Source: Rhodococcus jostii NBRC 16295 (GTDB taxonomy: Bacteria > Actinomycetota > Actinomycetes > Mycobacteriales > Mycobacteriaceae). Taken from it: a stretch of DNA of 48,193 bases. This document shows, piece after piece, positions 1 to 8,184 of the stretch (positions are counted from its first letter, which is position 1; every line of letters starts with the position of its first letter). A program made the translations under genes and the position numbers. The stretch lies in the NCBI RefSeq assembly GCF_001894825.1, contig NZ_BCWY01000071.1, positions 1-48,193 of the forward strand, written 5' to 3'. The notes beneath the pieces are model-generated. The model did not search any database. It was not told the origin of the DNA and worked only from the letters and a program-made list of their open reading frames with translations.

Positions 1-300
1 GGCTAGCGAGAATCCACCCGAACACCCCGGACCGGAGCCCACACCCACGGTTCCGCGGACGGGGTGTTCGACGTGTCCGACCCGACGGGAAGGGCTCGAC
101 GCCAGCAGTTTTCACCCACAGGTTTCCTTCGGGTGGGGTTGTCGTGGGACTTCGGGCTCGGCAGAGGCCCCATGCGCAGCGATGACATGCCGGGCTTTCG
201 TAGGGTGGGCGACGATGACCCTCGGGTGCCTGTCGCAGGTACCGGTTGTGCCGCAAGCTGATTGCAGCGACCACATGGCCGCGGCAACCTCTGGAGCAGC
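1..300. other. 5' region without a convincing gene
   Basis: Open frames exist on both strands, but none has recognisable domain sequence, a good ribosome binding site or a sensible start. The last part presumably carries the promoter of the secreted protein that begins at 301. I see no repeat or RNA gene here. Confidence 0.5.
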
Positions 301-663
301 ATGATTCGCAATATCACCGTCCGCACCCCCGCCGACACCACCTCGTCACGTTGGCGTCAGATCGCCGCGAGCGCCCTGATCGCCGCCGCCGCGGCAGTCA
401 GCACGATGGCAGTGACCGCGCCCGCCGCCCAGGCAGCCACCTTCCAGGACACGTGCGTCGCGCATCCGGGGGCATATGCCAGTGGGGCGGTGCTCGGCGT
501 TTACGCCACGAAGAGAATTGGCAACGACCGGGAAGAATCCTGCAAAGTGTATGACGCACAAAACAAGCTGCTCGGAACCACGTACCAAACCAATTACGGG
601 TTCTACGGAAAGCAGGCGCAGGGCCCCGGCCAGATAAACCCACCGGCCCAGTCGCCTCGTTGA
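301..663 (+). CDS. small secreted protein of unknown function
   Basis: This encodes a 120-residue protein. Residues 1-45 form a long signal peptide with basic residues near 17-19 (SRWRQ), an alanine-rich hydrophobic core at about 21-40 and a cleavage-like AQA at 43-45. The mature part is about 75 residues, Tyr/Gly/Gln-rich, with two cysteines (C52 and C81) that could form one disulfide, and a polar Pro/Gln end. The ATG at 301 was preferred to upstream in-frame starts because the signal peptide begins there. I do not recognise the family; it resembles the many small exported proteins of actinobacteria. The next gene lies on the opposite strand, so it appears monocistronic. Export is well supported; function is unknown. 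Confidence 0.7.
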   Translation: MIRNITVRTPADTTSSRWRQIAASALIAAAAAVSTMAVTAPAAQAATFQDTCVAHPGAYASGAVLGVYATKRIGNDREESCKVYDAQNKLLGTTYQTNYGFYGKQAQGPGQINPPAQSPR

Positions 664-704
664 TTCACAGCGCGGTTGGCTAGATGGGCCCGCGGATGGG
701 CAGT

Positions 705-1115
705 TCACGTAAGGAGTGCCCCCGTCGATGAAGAGTCGAGCGCGTGGGTGGTTGCTGCCGCGATGTGTGCGATGGCTGCTCTGCCGGCTTGTGGGTGCCG
801 GCCGTCGAGTGCGCCGACGCGGATCGCGAAGACGAGGTCGAACGGCTCCTCGTCACCGGCCAGGGTGAAGTCCTCGATGGCCACGTGGCGTGCGCTCAGG
901 TGGCCTGCGGCGATCTGGTCGTCGGTCTGCGGGGGCCAATAGCCGCGGAAGTCCTCGAACGTCTGCCGGCCCAGCAAGATCGCGTCCGCGCACTCGGACT
1001 GCAGTCGGGTCGCCGCCAGCAGCTGCGGATCCTGGTCCGCGGGGTCGAACCAGTCGCCGAGCATCTCGATGGAGCCGTCGAGCGTGATGTTCTGGGTGAT
1101 TGCGAGTGTCCTCAT
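705..1115 (-). pseudogene. chimeric remnant: DHFR-family head joined to a methyltransferase fragment
   Basis: The 136-codon frame begins like an actinobacterial RibD-C/dihydrofolate-reductase-like protein (MRTLAITQNITLDGS, then ILLGRQTFEDFRGYWPPQTDD). That similarity stops at about residue 67 (near 914), whereas family members run to about 180-190 residues. The remainder (AIEDFTLAGDEEPFDLVFAI, then RVGALDGRHP) looks like the middle of a class I SAM-dependent methyltransferase. A one-base shift near 735-745 would restore a methyltransferase-like LFIDGGTP strand. The frame therefore joins two incomplete genes by a deletion or recombination and is unlikely to make an active enzyme. The domain assignments are by eye. 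Confidence 0.6.
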
Positions 1116-1252
1116 GCCAATATCGACAAGGCCACGGCCACAGAATCATCGCCAGCGCAGCTTCCGAGCCCAGCCCGGGACGTCGCCCAGCGCCACCCGA
1201 GTGGCATCGATGTCGTCGGCGACCTCACGGCACGGCCTGACACGGCCCGCTC

Positions 1253-1594
1253 CTACAGAGATCCCGTAGCCAAGGGCGGCAGGTTGCCTTGATCGCCGCT
1301 AGCGGAATCAAACCGCTGGGTGCGCCGCCGGCCGAGGCGGGCGCGTTCGGTCTCGGACATGCCGCCCCAGATGCCGTAGCGTTCTGCGGCGGTCAGGGCG
1401 TGCTTGCGGCATTGCGGGAGAACGGGGCAGTCCCCGCAGATCTGTTTGGCGCGACGTTCGCGCCGAGCGCGGATGGTTCGCTGTTCGCGATCGTCGGGTG
1501 TGAAGAAGATGTCGGTGTCGGTGCCGCGGCACGATCCCTCATGTAGCCAGTCCCAGCCTGGGCTACGGTCGGAGTGATTCTCGGTGAAGGTCAT
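1253..1594 (-). CDS. WhiB-family iron-sulfur transcriptional regulator
   Basis: The 113-residue product carries the WhiB signature: one cysteine in EGSCRG, then ICGDCPVLPQC, giving four ligands for a [4Fe-4S] cluster, followed by the GIWGG turn and a basic ERARLGRRR segment used in DNA contact. Wbl proteins work with the primary sigma factor in development, redox and stress control. The ATG at 1594 was chosen because it gives the usual short N-terminus; the frame stays open upstream to a GTG at 1669. Two stem-loops at 1649-1731 lie just upstream and could affect its expression. The exact Wbl class cannot be set by eye. A second wbl gene is present at 20857-21156. Confidence 0.88.
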   Translation of the reverse strand: MTFTENHSDRSPGWDWLHEGSCRGTDTDIFFTPDDREQRTIRARRERRAKQICGDCPVLPQCRKHALTAAERYGIWGGMSETERARLGRRRTQRFDSASGDQGNLPPLATGSL

Positions 1595-1648
1595 TCGGTT
1601 TCTCGTCAGGCGTGGCCGGTACGGCGGTTCGTCGTACGCACGTGGAGA

Positions 1649-1731
1649 GCGGGTGCCTGACGCCGACACAGCAAGTCAGGCACCCGCGCAGTTCGTTCAG
1701 TCAAGAAGGCGCTCCTGATTCCTGAACGAAC
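1649..1731. repeat. two consecutive inverted repeats upstream of the WhiB gene
   Basis: A perfect 13-bp inverted repeat pairs 1649-1661 with 1675-1687 (core GGGTGCCTGAC and its complement) across 13 nt. A second perfect 10-bp repeat pairs 1691-1700 (GTTCGTTCAG) with 1722-1731 across 21 nt. Both lie between the WhiB gene and the 3' end of the hydratase gene. They could be a terminator for leftward transcription of the hydratase operon, or WhiB leader elements. Confidence 0.6.
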
Positions 1732-1738
1732 GTGTTGC

Positions 1739-1760
1739 CGCGGGGAATGCTCTCCCCGCG
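1739..1760. terminator. possible hairpin terminator after the hydratase gene
   Basis: The 8-bp arms CGCGGGGA (1739-1746) and TCCCCGCG (1753-1760) flank a 6-nt loop, 65 nt downstream of the leftward hydratase gene. No T-run follows, so it is a weak intrinsic terminator candidate, as is common in actinobacteria. Confidence 0.4.
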
Positions 1761-1824
1761 AAGATTTCTCGTGAACCGACTCGACGCGGGCAGGCGCGGG
1801 CCGCTCCCCGTCGAGGCAGGGGTG

Positions 1825-2619
1825 TCAGTTGGTGGCGGTGGAAACGTCGAACTCGATGGCGCCGAAGCCTTCGTACTCACCGACCCAGCGGCCGGCCTGG
1901 TTCATGGGCACTGCCTGCAGGCAACTGCCGGGGAGGATGACCTGGCCGGCCTGGAACTCGACGTCGTAGGCAGCGAGGCGGTTGACCAGCCAGGCGACCG
2001 CGGCGAGGGGATTGCCGAGGATGTTGCGGGTGTTGCCGGTGATGACCTCGCGCCCGTTGAAATGCAGGGAGCCGCGCATGTCGCGGAGGGTCAGGTCGGT
2101 GATGCGGCGGGGGGTGCCGCCGAGGATGACCGCTCCGGTGGATCCGTTGTCGGCCAGCGTGTCCGGAAGGTCGATGGCCCAGTTCTGGACACGGGAGTCG
2201 ATGATCTCGATGGCGGGCACCGCGTAGTCGATGGCGTTGATGACATCGGCGACCGTGACGTTGGGTCCGCGCAGACTGCTCTTCAGCACGAATGCGGGTT
2301 CGAGTTCGACGAACGGCTCGATGTAGTTTTCCCGTTCGAGGGTGGCACCTTCGTAGGCGAAGATGCTGGCCAGCAAGAATCCGTAATCGGGCTGGCCGAG
2401 GCCGAAGGCTTCCTGCATGACCTTCGCGATGTTGCCGAGCTTGTACCCGACCAGGCGGTCACCGCCTGCGATCGCGTGCTCGACGTTGATGCGCTGGACG
2501 GCGAAGGCGGAGTCCGCGTCGAGGGCGGGCCAGGTCTTGGTCGGTGCGGTGATCGGTGCACCGTTCACACGTGCGGTCCGCAGGGTGGTCGCGACGTCGT
2601 GGAGTTCGGTGGTCTGCAT
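1825..2619 (-). CDS. 2-keto-4-pentenoate hydratase-like protein (fumarylacetoacetase superfamily)
   Basis: The 264-residue product resembles the MhpD/TesE/XylJ hydratases, which add water to a 2-hydroxypenta-2,4-dienoate after ring cleavage. Visible family features are GYKLGN, an acidic patch in EPFVELEPAFVLK (metal ligands are expected among its glutamates), EIIDSR and the C-terminal LPGSCLQAVPM. Length is normal. The ATG at 2619 was chosen because AAAGGAC precedes it; the frame extends upstream without homology. It lies 46 nt behind the FMN monooxygenase on the same strand, so the two are almost certainly co-transcribed. The substrate is unknown. Decarboxylases of the same superfamily are an alternative. 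Confidence 0.85.
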   Translation of the reverse strand: MQTTELHDVATTLRTARVNGAPITAPTKTWPALDADSAFAVQRINVEHAIAGGDRLVGYKLGNIAKVMQEAFGLGQPDYGFLLASIFAYEGATLERENYIEPFVELEPAFVLKSSLRGPNVTVADVINAIDYAVPAIEIIDSRVQNWAIDLPDTLADNGSTGAVILGGTPRRITDLTLRDMRGSLHFNGREVITGNTRNILGNPLAAVAWLVNRLAAYDVEFQAGQVILPGSCLQAVPMNQAGRWVGEYEGFGAIEFDVSTATN

Positions 2620-2665
2620 GGGTGTCCTTTTTCGGGTCGATGAGGTCACGTCGGGGTGACCGATG

Positions 2666-4051
2666 TCAGACGGCGTCGACGGTGCGGTTGCCGAGGCGGA
2701 GACCGGGGTGGTCGTCGCGAAGCCGGACGGCACCCTTGCCGTACAGCTTTTCGCGCAGGGTCGAGCCTTCGTATTCGCTCCACACGGTGCCGCGGCGCTG
2801 CAGCTCGGGGACGACCAGTTCGATGAAGTCCGCCATGTCCTGGTACTTGACCGCGTGCCCGAAGTTGTAGCCGGCGATACCGGTTTCGTCCATCCACCGG
2901 GTCAGCTCGTCGGCCACGGTGGTGGGGGAGCCGACGATGGTGGGGCCGGTGCCGCCGATACCGACGAATTCGGCGATGTCGCGCGGGGTCCACTCCTTGT
3001 CCGGATCCATCTTCGAGAACAGATCGACCATGGTCTGCCCGGCGTTGGTCTTGACGTGCTTGAGCGGCACATCGGGGTCGAACTGGGACATGTCCAATCC
3101 GGTCCAGCCGCTGTAGCGGGCCATCGCCCCGGCGTAGCTGACCAGCTTGCGGTAGCTCTCGTACTTGGCGTGGGCCTGTTCGTCGGTCGGTGCGCAGACG
3201 ACGTTGAGCATCTGCAGCACGTGCACGTTGGCCGGGTCGCGGCCGGCCTCGGCGGCGAGGGTGCGCAGGCTGTCGACCTGCTTCTTCAGCGCCGGGATGG
3301 ACACGGCGTTGACGAACACCGCCTCGGCGCTGGCGGCGGCGAGGGCGCGGCCCTTGGAGGAGCCGCCGGCCTGGAAGATCACCGGGGTGCGCTGCGGGGA
3401 CGGCTCGCACAGCGCGAAGCCGGGAACGGAGAAGTACTTGCCCTTGTGCTCGATGTTGTGCACCCGGCTCGGGTCGATGTACATGCCGCGCTCGGCGTCG
3501 CGGACGACCGCGTCGTCCTGCCAGGATCCTTCCCACAGCTTGTAGCAGACCTCGAGGTACTCGGCGGCCATGTCGTACCGCTCGTCGTGCGGAACCTGCT
3601 GTCCGGTACCGAGATTGCGGGCGGCGCTGTCGGAGTAGGAGGTCACCAGGTTCCAGCCGACGCGGCCGTCGGTGAGGTGGTCGAGGGTACTGAACTTGCG
3701 GGCCAGCGCGTACGGGTGCTCGTACGAGGTGGACCCGGTCAACCCGAACCCGAGGTTCTTCGTGACCGCGGCCATCGCGGAGACGGCCATGAACGGATCC
3801 TGCGCGGGGATCTGTGCGGCATCGGCGAGGGCCGCGTCGGCGTTGCCCTCGTAGATGTCGTGGTAGCCGACGTTGTCGGCGAAGAAGATGCCGTCGAATC
3901 GGGCCTCTTCGAGCAGTTTGGCGTACTCGGTCCAGTAGGCGAGGTTCTTGTAGTTCGCGCCCTGGTCCTTCGGGTGCCGCCAGAGGCCGGCCGACAGGTG
4001 CGCCGGGCCCTGGTAGTCGAAAGCGAAAAGTCGCATGCGCTGAGACGCCAT
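2666..4051 (-). CDS. NtaA/SnaA/DszA-family FMN-dependent monooxygenase
   Basis: The 461-residue bacterial-luciferase-like monooxygenase belongs to the NtaA/SnaA/DszA/MoxC group of two-component enzymes that use reduced FMN and oxygen. The N-terminus (MRLFAFDYQGPAHLSAGLW), the FDGIFFAD strand, GRVGWNLVTS, the PVIFQAGGSS phosphate-binding segment and GSPTTVADEL are typical. Known members attack nitrilotriacetate, pristinamycin, dibenzothiophene sulfone or cyclic ketones; the substrate here is unknown. No flavin reductase gene is visible in the window, so FMNH2 must come from elsewhere. It is the first gene of a leftward operon with the hydratase and sits directly behind the tandem operator at 4063-4097. 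Confidence 0.9.
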   Translation of the reverse strand: MASQRMRLFAFDYQGPAHLSAGLWRHPKDQGANYKNLAYWTEYAKLLEEARFDGIFFADNVGYHDIYEGNADAALADAAQIPAQDPFMAVSAMAAVTKNLGFGLTGSTSYEHPYALARKFSTLDHLTDGRVGWNLVTSYSDSAARNLGTGQQVPHDERYDMAAEYLEVCYKLWEGSWQDDAVVRDAERGMYIDPSRVHNIEHKGKYFSVPGFALCEPSPQRTPVIFQAGGSSKGRALAAASAEAVFVNAVSIPALKKQVDSLRTLAAEAGRDPANVHVLQMLNVVCAPTDEQAHAKYESYRKLVSYAGAMARYSGWTGLDMSQFDPDVPLKHVKTNAGQTMVDLFSKMDPDKEWTPRDIAEFVGIGGTGPTIVGSPTTVADELTRWMDETGIAGYNFGHAVKYQDMADFIELVVPELQRRGTVWSEYEGSTLREKLYGKGAVRLRDDHPGLRLGNRTVDAV

Positions 4052-4062
4052 TGTCTAACTCC

Positions 4063-4097
4063 GTTCACTTTTTGAACACTTAGTTCATGTGTTGAAC
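4063..4097. promoter_or_regulatory. tandem operator: two GTTCA-N5-TGAAC dyads spaced 20 bp
   Basis: GTTCA-CTTTT-TGAAC (4063-4077) and GTTCA-TGTGT-TGAAC (4083-4097) are identical in arms and spacer length and lie 20 bp centre to centre, two helical turns apart. The pair starts 11 bp upstream of the monooxygenase ATG in AT-rich sequence, where a promoter or repressor site is expected. Confidence 0.7.
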
Positions 4098-4248
4098 AAC
4101 ACTGTAAGAGGTGGAATGTGTGGGCGTCAATACCGCATTTGGTAACGGCTTGCTCGGCACCCCGCTGGGTGAGACCAAGAACGGGCGCTGCACGACGGTC
4201 GGTGAGGGGCGTATCGACAGCGGCCCGCCGGCACGGCATATCGCCCTT

Positions 4249-4272
4249 CGGCAACGGCAACGGCAACGGCAA
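4249..4272. repeat. four tandem copies of CGGCAA
   Basis: This is a perfect hexamer repeat of four units in the gap between the kinase gene and the monooxygenase promoter. It has no obvious role and is a potential slippage site. Confidence 0.6.
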
Positions 4273-4308
4273 TGCACGCGGCGGCGCGGCGCGTGACGGT
4301 CCGCGGCG

Positions 4309-7300
4309 TCAGGCAGACGTGGTGGTCGGCAGAGCGGTGAGGAAATCGCGCGGGACGGCGGGCCACTGAGCGGGCCACCGGTTCTGGCGGTGGCGCTCGA
4401 CGAGGGCGTCGATGATCGAGGTGATCGGAGGTCCGGCGTCGACGAGGTAGCGGCTCATCCGGTGCTCGGCGCACTGTGCGGCGAGGGTGGCGAGCAGGGT
4501 CTGTGCCTCTTCGAGCCGGTGGTCGGCGGCCAGGCACCCGACGAGGAGGCGTCGGGCCGTCAGTAGTGACCGGTCACGACCGCTGCCGGCGAGCCGGTCG
4601 ACCGCTTCCTGCGCCCGGGTGCACGCCGAGGAGGTATTGGCAGGGGTGGGGTCGGCGAGCAGGTGCATGACGGCGGTGGACTCGTCGAACTCGGCGACGA
4701 TCTCGGCGATACCGTCCGGCGGCTGTGATCGGGTGGGGGAGAGGTGGGGAGCAGGCGGGATCGGGAAGAGCGGGTCGTGCAGGTGTAGGCGGATCCGTTC
4801 GTTGTCGATGCGCGCGCGCAACCGCGGCAGGTCGAGGGTGCGGGCGATGGTGGTGCCCTCGTCCAGGCGGGCGGCGGCGCCCTCCCGGTCGCCGGTGAGC
4901 GCCTTGATCCGGGCTCCGATCACGAAGGGGCCGAGCATGAAATCGACGCCTCCGGTGGACCCGAGCGCGGCGCTTTCCTCGAGAAGCCGGTCGGCCTCGG
5001 GTAGCTCGCCGCGTTCGTAGAGCAGCTCACCGAGCACGGCGCTGGCGAGACGGGCAACGTGCGAATGCGGACCGGCCGCGTCGACGGCAATGCGTAGCCC
5101 TTCCCGGAAGTGGGCTTCGGTGGTCGCGAGATCGAGTTGCTCGTTGGCGGCGATCCCGGTAATGCAGTGACCCCACACGACGCTGTAGGGGCCGCCGGCG
5201 CGGTCGTGGTAGGGCCCAGCGCCGTGCTCGATGCTGCGGGCGGCGTCGAAGTCGAAGCGGTACACCGCGGCGAACGCGGCGATGCCGGCGGCCGCCGACA
5301 CCACCCAGGGCCGCAGATTCTCCGGCCGGGCCAGGCAGTCCGCGACCAGCTCGGCGATGCCGCTGACGTGATCGGTGAACAGCAGCGATTCCGCGTTCAC
5401 CACTCCGACTTCGGCGCGCACATCGTCGACCGCCGATTCCGGTATCCGGCCGAGCGTCAGCAGGGAATCGATGCGGTCGAGGGCGGCACGGGCGGGTCCC
5501 GGACGCAGGAGTTCGTTGTTCGACCACGCCAGGATCAGCTGCAATCGCATACTCGTCGACACCAGCCGGGGCGGCAGTTTGTCGATCAGCCCGAGCACCG
5601 TGGACATCCGGGCGTGCTCGATCAGATCCATGCCATTGTCCTCGACCAGGGTGACCGCTCTGGCCGGATCGCCGGCAGCGAGCGCATGGTCGACGGCTTC
5701 GTTGAGAAAGTGGCGTTCCGCGAACCATGCACTGGCGGCACCGTGCAGTTCGGTGATCTTCTCCGGCTGGTCGCGCTCGAGACGGTGTTGCAGGAACTCG
5801 GCGAACAGGTGGTGATAGCGGAACCAGCGGCCGTCCTCGTCGGTCCGGCGCAGAAACAGATCCTGCTCTTCGGTCTTCTCGAGCATCGCCTGCCCGTGTG
5901 GATCCCCGGTCAGGGCGGCAGCCAGTGAGCCGCACAGTCGCTCGCAGATCGAGGTCGCCAACAGGAAGTCGAGCATCGAGGGATCGAGATGGTCCAGGAC
6001 GTTCTCGGCGAGGAACTCCCCGATCGCCTGGGTGCGGCCGGTGAGTCGCTCGATGAGGGTGGTCGAATCCTCGCGGCCGCGCAGGGACAACGACGCGAGC
6101 TGCAGCCCCGCCACCCAACCATCGGTGGTTTCGGTCAACGCGGCGACGTCGCGGCCGGTCAGAGTCAGGCCGCCGACGTCGACGAGAAAGGACTGCGACT
6201 CGGTTGTGTCGAAACGCAAAGTGTTGGAGTCGATCTCGACGAGTTCGTCGTGCATCCGCATCCGGCTCAGCGGCAGGCCGGTGCGGGATCGGCTGGTGAC
6301 CAGGATCTGCAGGTGGTGACAGCCCTCGATGAGCAGAGTGCGCAGCACACCGAGCGTGTCCGTCGAGGTGGCCCTGTGCCAGTCGTCGAGGACGATCACG
6401 ATGCGCTGACCGCTCTCGTGGATCCGGTCGATCAGCGCACTCAGCACGAACCGCTGCGCGTCGCCGCTGTGTTCCTCCAACTGCTGGCGCAGGTTCCCGG
6501 TCACGTCCGGTCGCACCCGTTCGATCGCTTCGACCAGATGGGCCAGGAACCACACCACGTTGTTGTCGTCCCGGTCGACGGTGAGCCAGGCGACCGCGCT
6601 GCCCTCGTCCGCGAGTGCCTGACGCCACTGGGCGGCGAGGATGCTCTTGCCGTACCCGGTGGGAGCGTGAATCACGATCAAACGCCGCTGCCCGCCCTGG
6701 CGGAGCAGGTCGAGCAGACGCTCACGCGGGACCAACGCCCGCGCCGATTCCGGGGGACGGAACTTCGTCGCCGGTGACGGCGGCGGTGTCAGCGACCCGG
6801 TGGGCGTCACCGGCGCGGTCCCGTAGAAGATCACGCCGGGGGTGTGGGACCCGCTGGTGGTGGGCGGCGGGTGGGAGGCGGCGGCGCCGGGCAACGGCAG
6901 TGGATCGACCGGCACACCGGTGAGCTCCTGCACCTCTCGCAGTTCCTCACCGAATGCCGCGGCAGTGGCGGGACGGTCGGGCGCGGCGGTGGCCATGGCA
7001 TGTTCGATCGCCGCGCACACCTGGTCGGGAATCGTCCCCCCGCGCAGATCCGGGATCGGATGCGAGCTGACCCGCAGAAACTGGGCGACGAGGCGTTCAC
7101 CCGAGCGCCGCTCGAACGCCGCGTGGCCGGTCAACGCGCAGAACAACGTTGCGCCGACGCTGTAGATGTCCGCGGCGGGCTCGGGCGTGTCGCCGCGGAG
7201 CACCTCCGGCGCGGTGAACGCCGGCGATCCGGTCACCGTGCCGACGGTGGTCTCGAAGCCGCCCGGGATCCGCGCGATCCCGAAGTCGGTCAGCTGCGGT

Positions 7301-7785
7301 TCCCCGTAATCGGTGAGCAGGACGTTCGCCGGCTTGACGTCGCGGTGCACGATGCCGGTCCGATGTGCCACCTCGAGCGCCCCGCACAACTTCACCCCCA
7401 GATGCAGCACCGACTGCCAGTCGAGCGGACCCTCGCTGCGAATCAGCGACTCGAGCGAACCGCGAGAATGCAGCTGCATCACCAGGTAGGGGTGCCCGCT
7501 GCCGGTGGTCCCCACCTGCAAGATGGTGACGATATTCGGATGACCGGAGAGCCTGCCCATCGCCCGCTGCTCCCGCAGAAAGCGCTCCAGATTATCGGGA
7601 TCGAGATCCGAGGTGAGCACCTTGACCGCCACCGTGCGATCGAGTGACGGCTGGACGCAGCGGTAGACGATGCCGAACCCACCACGACCGATTTCCTGTG
7701 CGTCGTCGAACCCGTCCGCGTGCAGCTCACCGGGAAATCCCGGCGCCGGCCCGCGCTGGGTGCGAAAAGGGTCGACCTCGGACAT
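4309..7785 (-). CDS. PknK-like serine/threonine kinase fused to a STAND ATPase/TPR regulator
   Basis: The 1158-residue protein has an N-terminal Hanks kinase (about 1-285) with GRGGFG (33-38), Lys55, HRDVKPAN (147-154) and DFG (167-169), all intact. A Pro-rich linker (about 295-345) follows. Next is a MalT-type STAND NTPase with Walker A APTGYGKS (374-381) and Walker B RIVIVLDDWH (461-470), then a long helical TPR-like region to the end. This matches mycobacterial PknK in layout and size. No LuxR helix-turn-helix is apparent at the C-terminus, so it probably acts through protein partners. It lies upstream of the monooxygenase operon on the same strand and divergent from the quinone oxidoreductase gene, which suggests, but does not prove, a role in controlling this island. 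Confidence 0.85.
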   Translation of the reverse strand: MSEVDPFRTQRGPAPGFPGELHADGFDDAQEIGRGGFGIVYRCVQPSLDRTVAVKVLTSDLDPDNLERFLREQRAMGRLSGHPNIVTILQVGTTGSGHPYLVMQLHSRGSLESLIRSEGPLDWQSVLHLGVKLCGALEVAHRTGIVHRDVKPANVLLTDYGEPQLTDFGIARIPGGFETTVGTVTGSPAFTAPEVLRGDTPEPAADIYSVGATLFCALTGHAAFERRSGERLVAQFLRVSSHPIPDLRGGTIPDQVCAAIEHAMATAAPDRPATAAAFGEELREVQELTGVPVDPLPLPGAAASHPPPTTSGSHTPGVIFYGTAPVTPTGSLTPPPSPATKFRPPESARALVPRERLLDLLRQGGQRRLIVIHAPTGYGKSILAAQWRQALADEGSAVAWLTVDRDDNNVVWFLAHLVEAIERVRPDVTGNLRQQLEEHSGDAQRFVLSALIDRIHESGQRIVIVLDDWHRATSTDTLGVLRTLLIEGCHHLQILVTSRSRTGLPLSRMRMHDELVEIDSNTLRFDTTESQSFLVDVGGLTLTGRDVAALTETTDGWVAGLQLASLSLRGREDSTTLIERLTGRTQAIGEFLAENVLDHLDPSMLDFLLATSICERLCGSLAAALTGDPHGQAMLEKTEEQDLFLRRTDEDGRWFRYHHLFAEFLQHRLERDQPEKITELHGAASAWFAERHFLNEAVDHALAAGDPARAVTLVEDNGMDLIEHARMSTVLGLIDKLPPRLVSTSMRLQLILAWSNNELLRPGPARAALDRIDSLLTLGRIPESAVDDVRAEVGVVNAESLLFTDHVSGIAELVADCLARPENLRPWVVSAAAGIAAFAAVYRFDFDAARSIEHGAGPYHDRAGGPYSVVWGHCITGIAANEQLDLATTEAHFREGLRIAVDAAGPHSHVARLASAVLGELLYERGELPEADRLLEESAALGSTGGVDFMLGPFVIGARIKALTGDREGAAARLDEGTTIARTLDLPRLRARIDNERIRLHLHDPLFPIPPAPHLSPTRSQPPDGIAEIVAEFDESTAVMHLLADPTPANTSSACTRAQEAVDRLAGSGRDRSLLTARRLLVGCLAADHRLEEAQTLLATLAAQCAEHRMSRYLVDAGPPITSIIDALVERHRQNRWPAQWPAVPRDFLTALPTTTSA

Positions 7786-8126
7786 GACGGCGACCTATCT
7801 CACCCGCACGCCTGCGAGCCCACACCACACGGCCCGAATGAGGCGAGCGGGCACAGACCCAGGCGTAGTGCTGTTCGTTTCGCCGCCATATTTCTTCTCC
7901 AGACACCTCAGGATAGGCGTTCGGTTCATCCCGCGAACCGAATCGCCCCGGCTCACCATCCCCCGGCTGTGCTGGTCAGGGTGGAACTCGACGCGGGCGC
8001 GGTGCCCCGTGAAAACCTCGATGGCGAGGCGGCTGCCGGTAGGTGCGCCCACGGCGGGCCACTACGGGAGGCCACCTTGCCGGGCTCCGTCCATGTTGGG
8101 TCGCGCGCCGGCCTCACACCCTCGAT

Positions 8127-8165
8127 GTATCCACTTTGTGGTCGGTGTGTTCAATTTGTGGATAC
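8127..8165. promoter_or_regulatory. inverted repeat upstream of the quinone oxidoreductase gene
   Basis: GTATCCAC (8127-8134) and GTGGATAC (8158-8165) form a perfect 8-bp inverted repeat, with a smaller CCAC-TTT-GTGG dyad inside. It ends 19 bp before the ATG at 8185 in the 399-bp kinase/oxidoreductase divergent region, and is a probable operator. Confidence 0.5.
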
Positions 8166-8184
8166 TCGTGTAGAAACAAAGCCC

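Noticed and set aside
1..300. Forward frame 64-261 as a gene
   Set aside because: It has no ribosome binding site, no known motif, and composition like neighbouring non-coding frames.
1649..1731. Insertion sequence ends formed by the inverted repeats
   Set aside because: No transposase or target duplication lies near. Simple hairpins explain the repeats better.
1732..2643. Long forward frame opposite the hydratase gene (303 codons)
   Set aside because: It is the antisense shadow of the hydratase, with no family sequence; codon bias and homology clearly favour the reverse strand.
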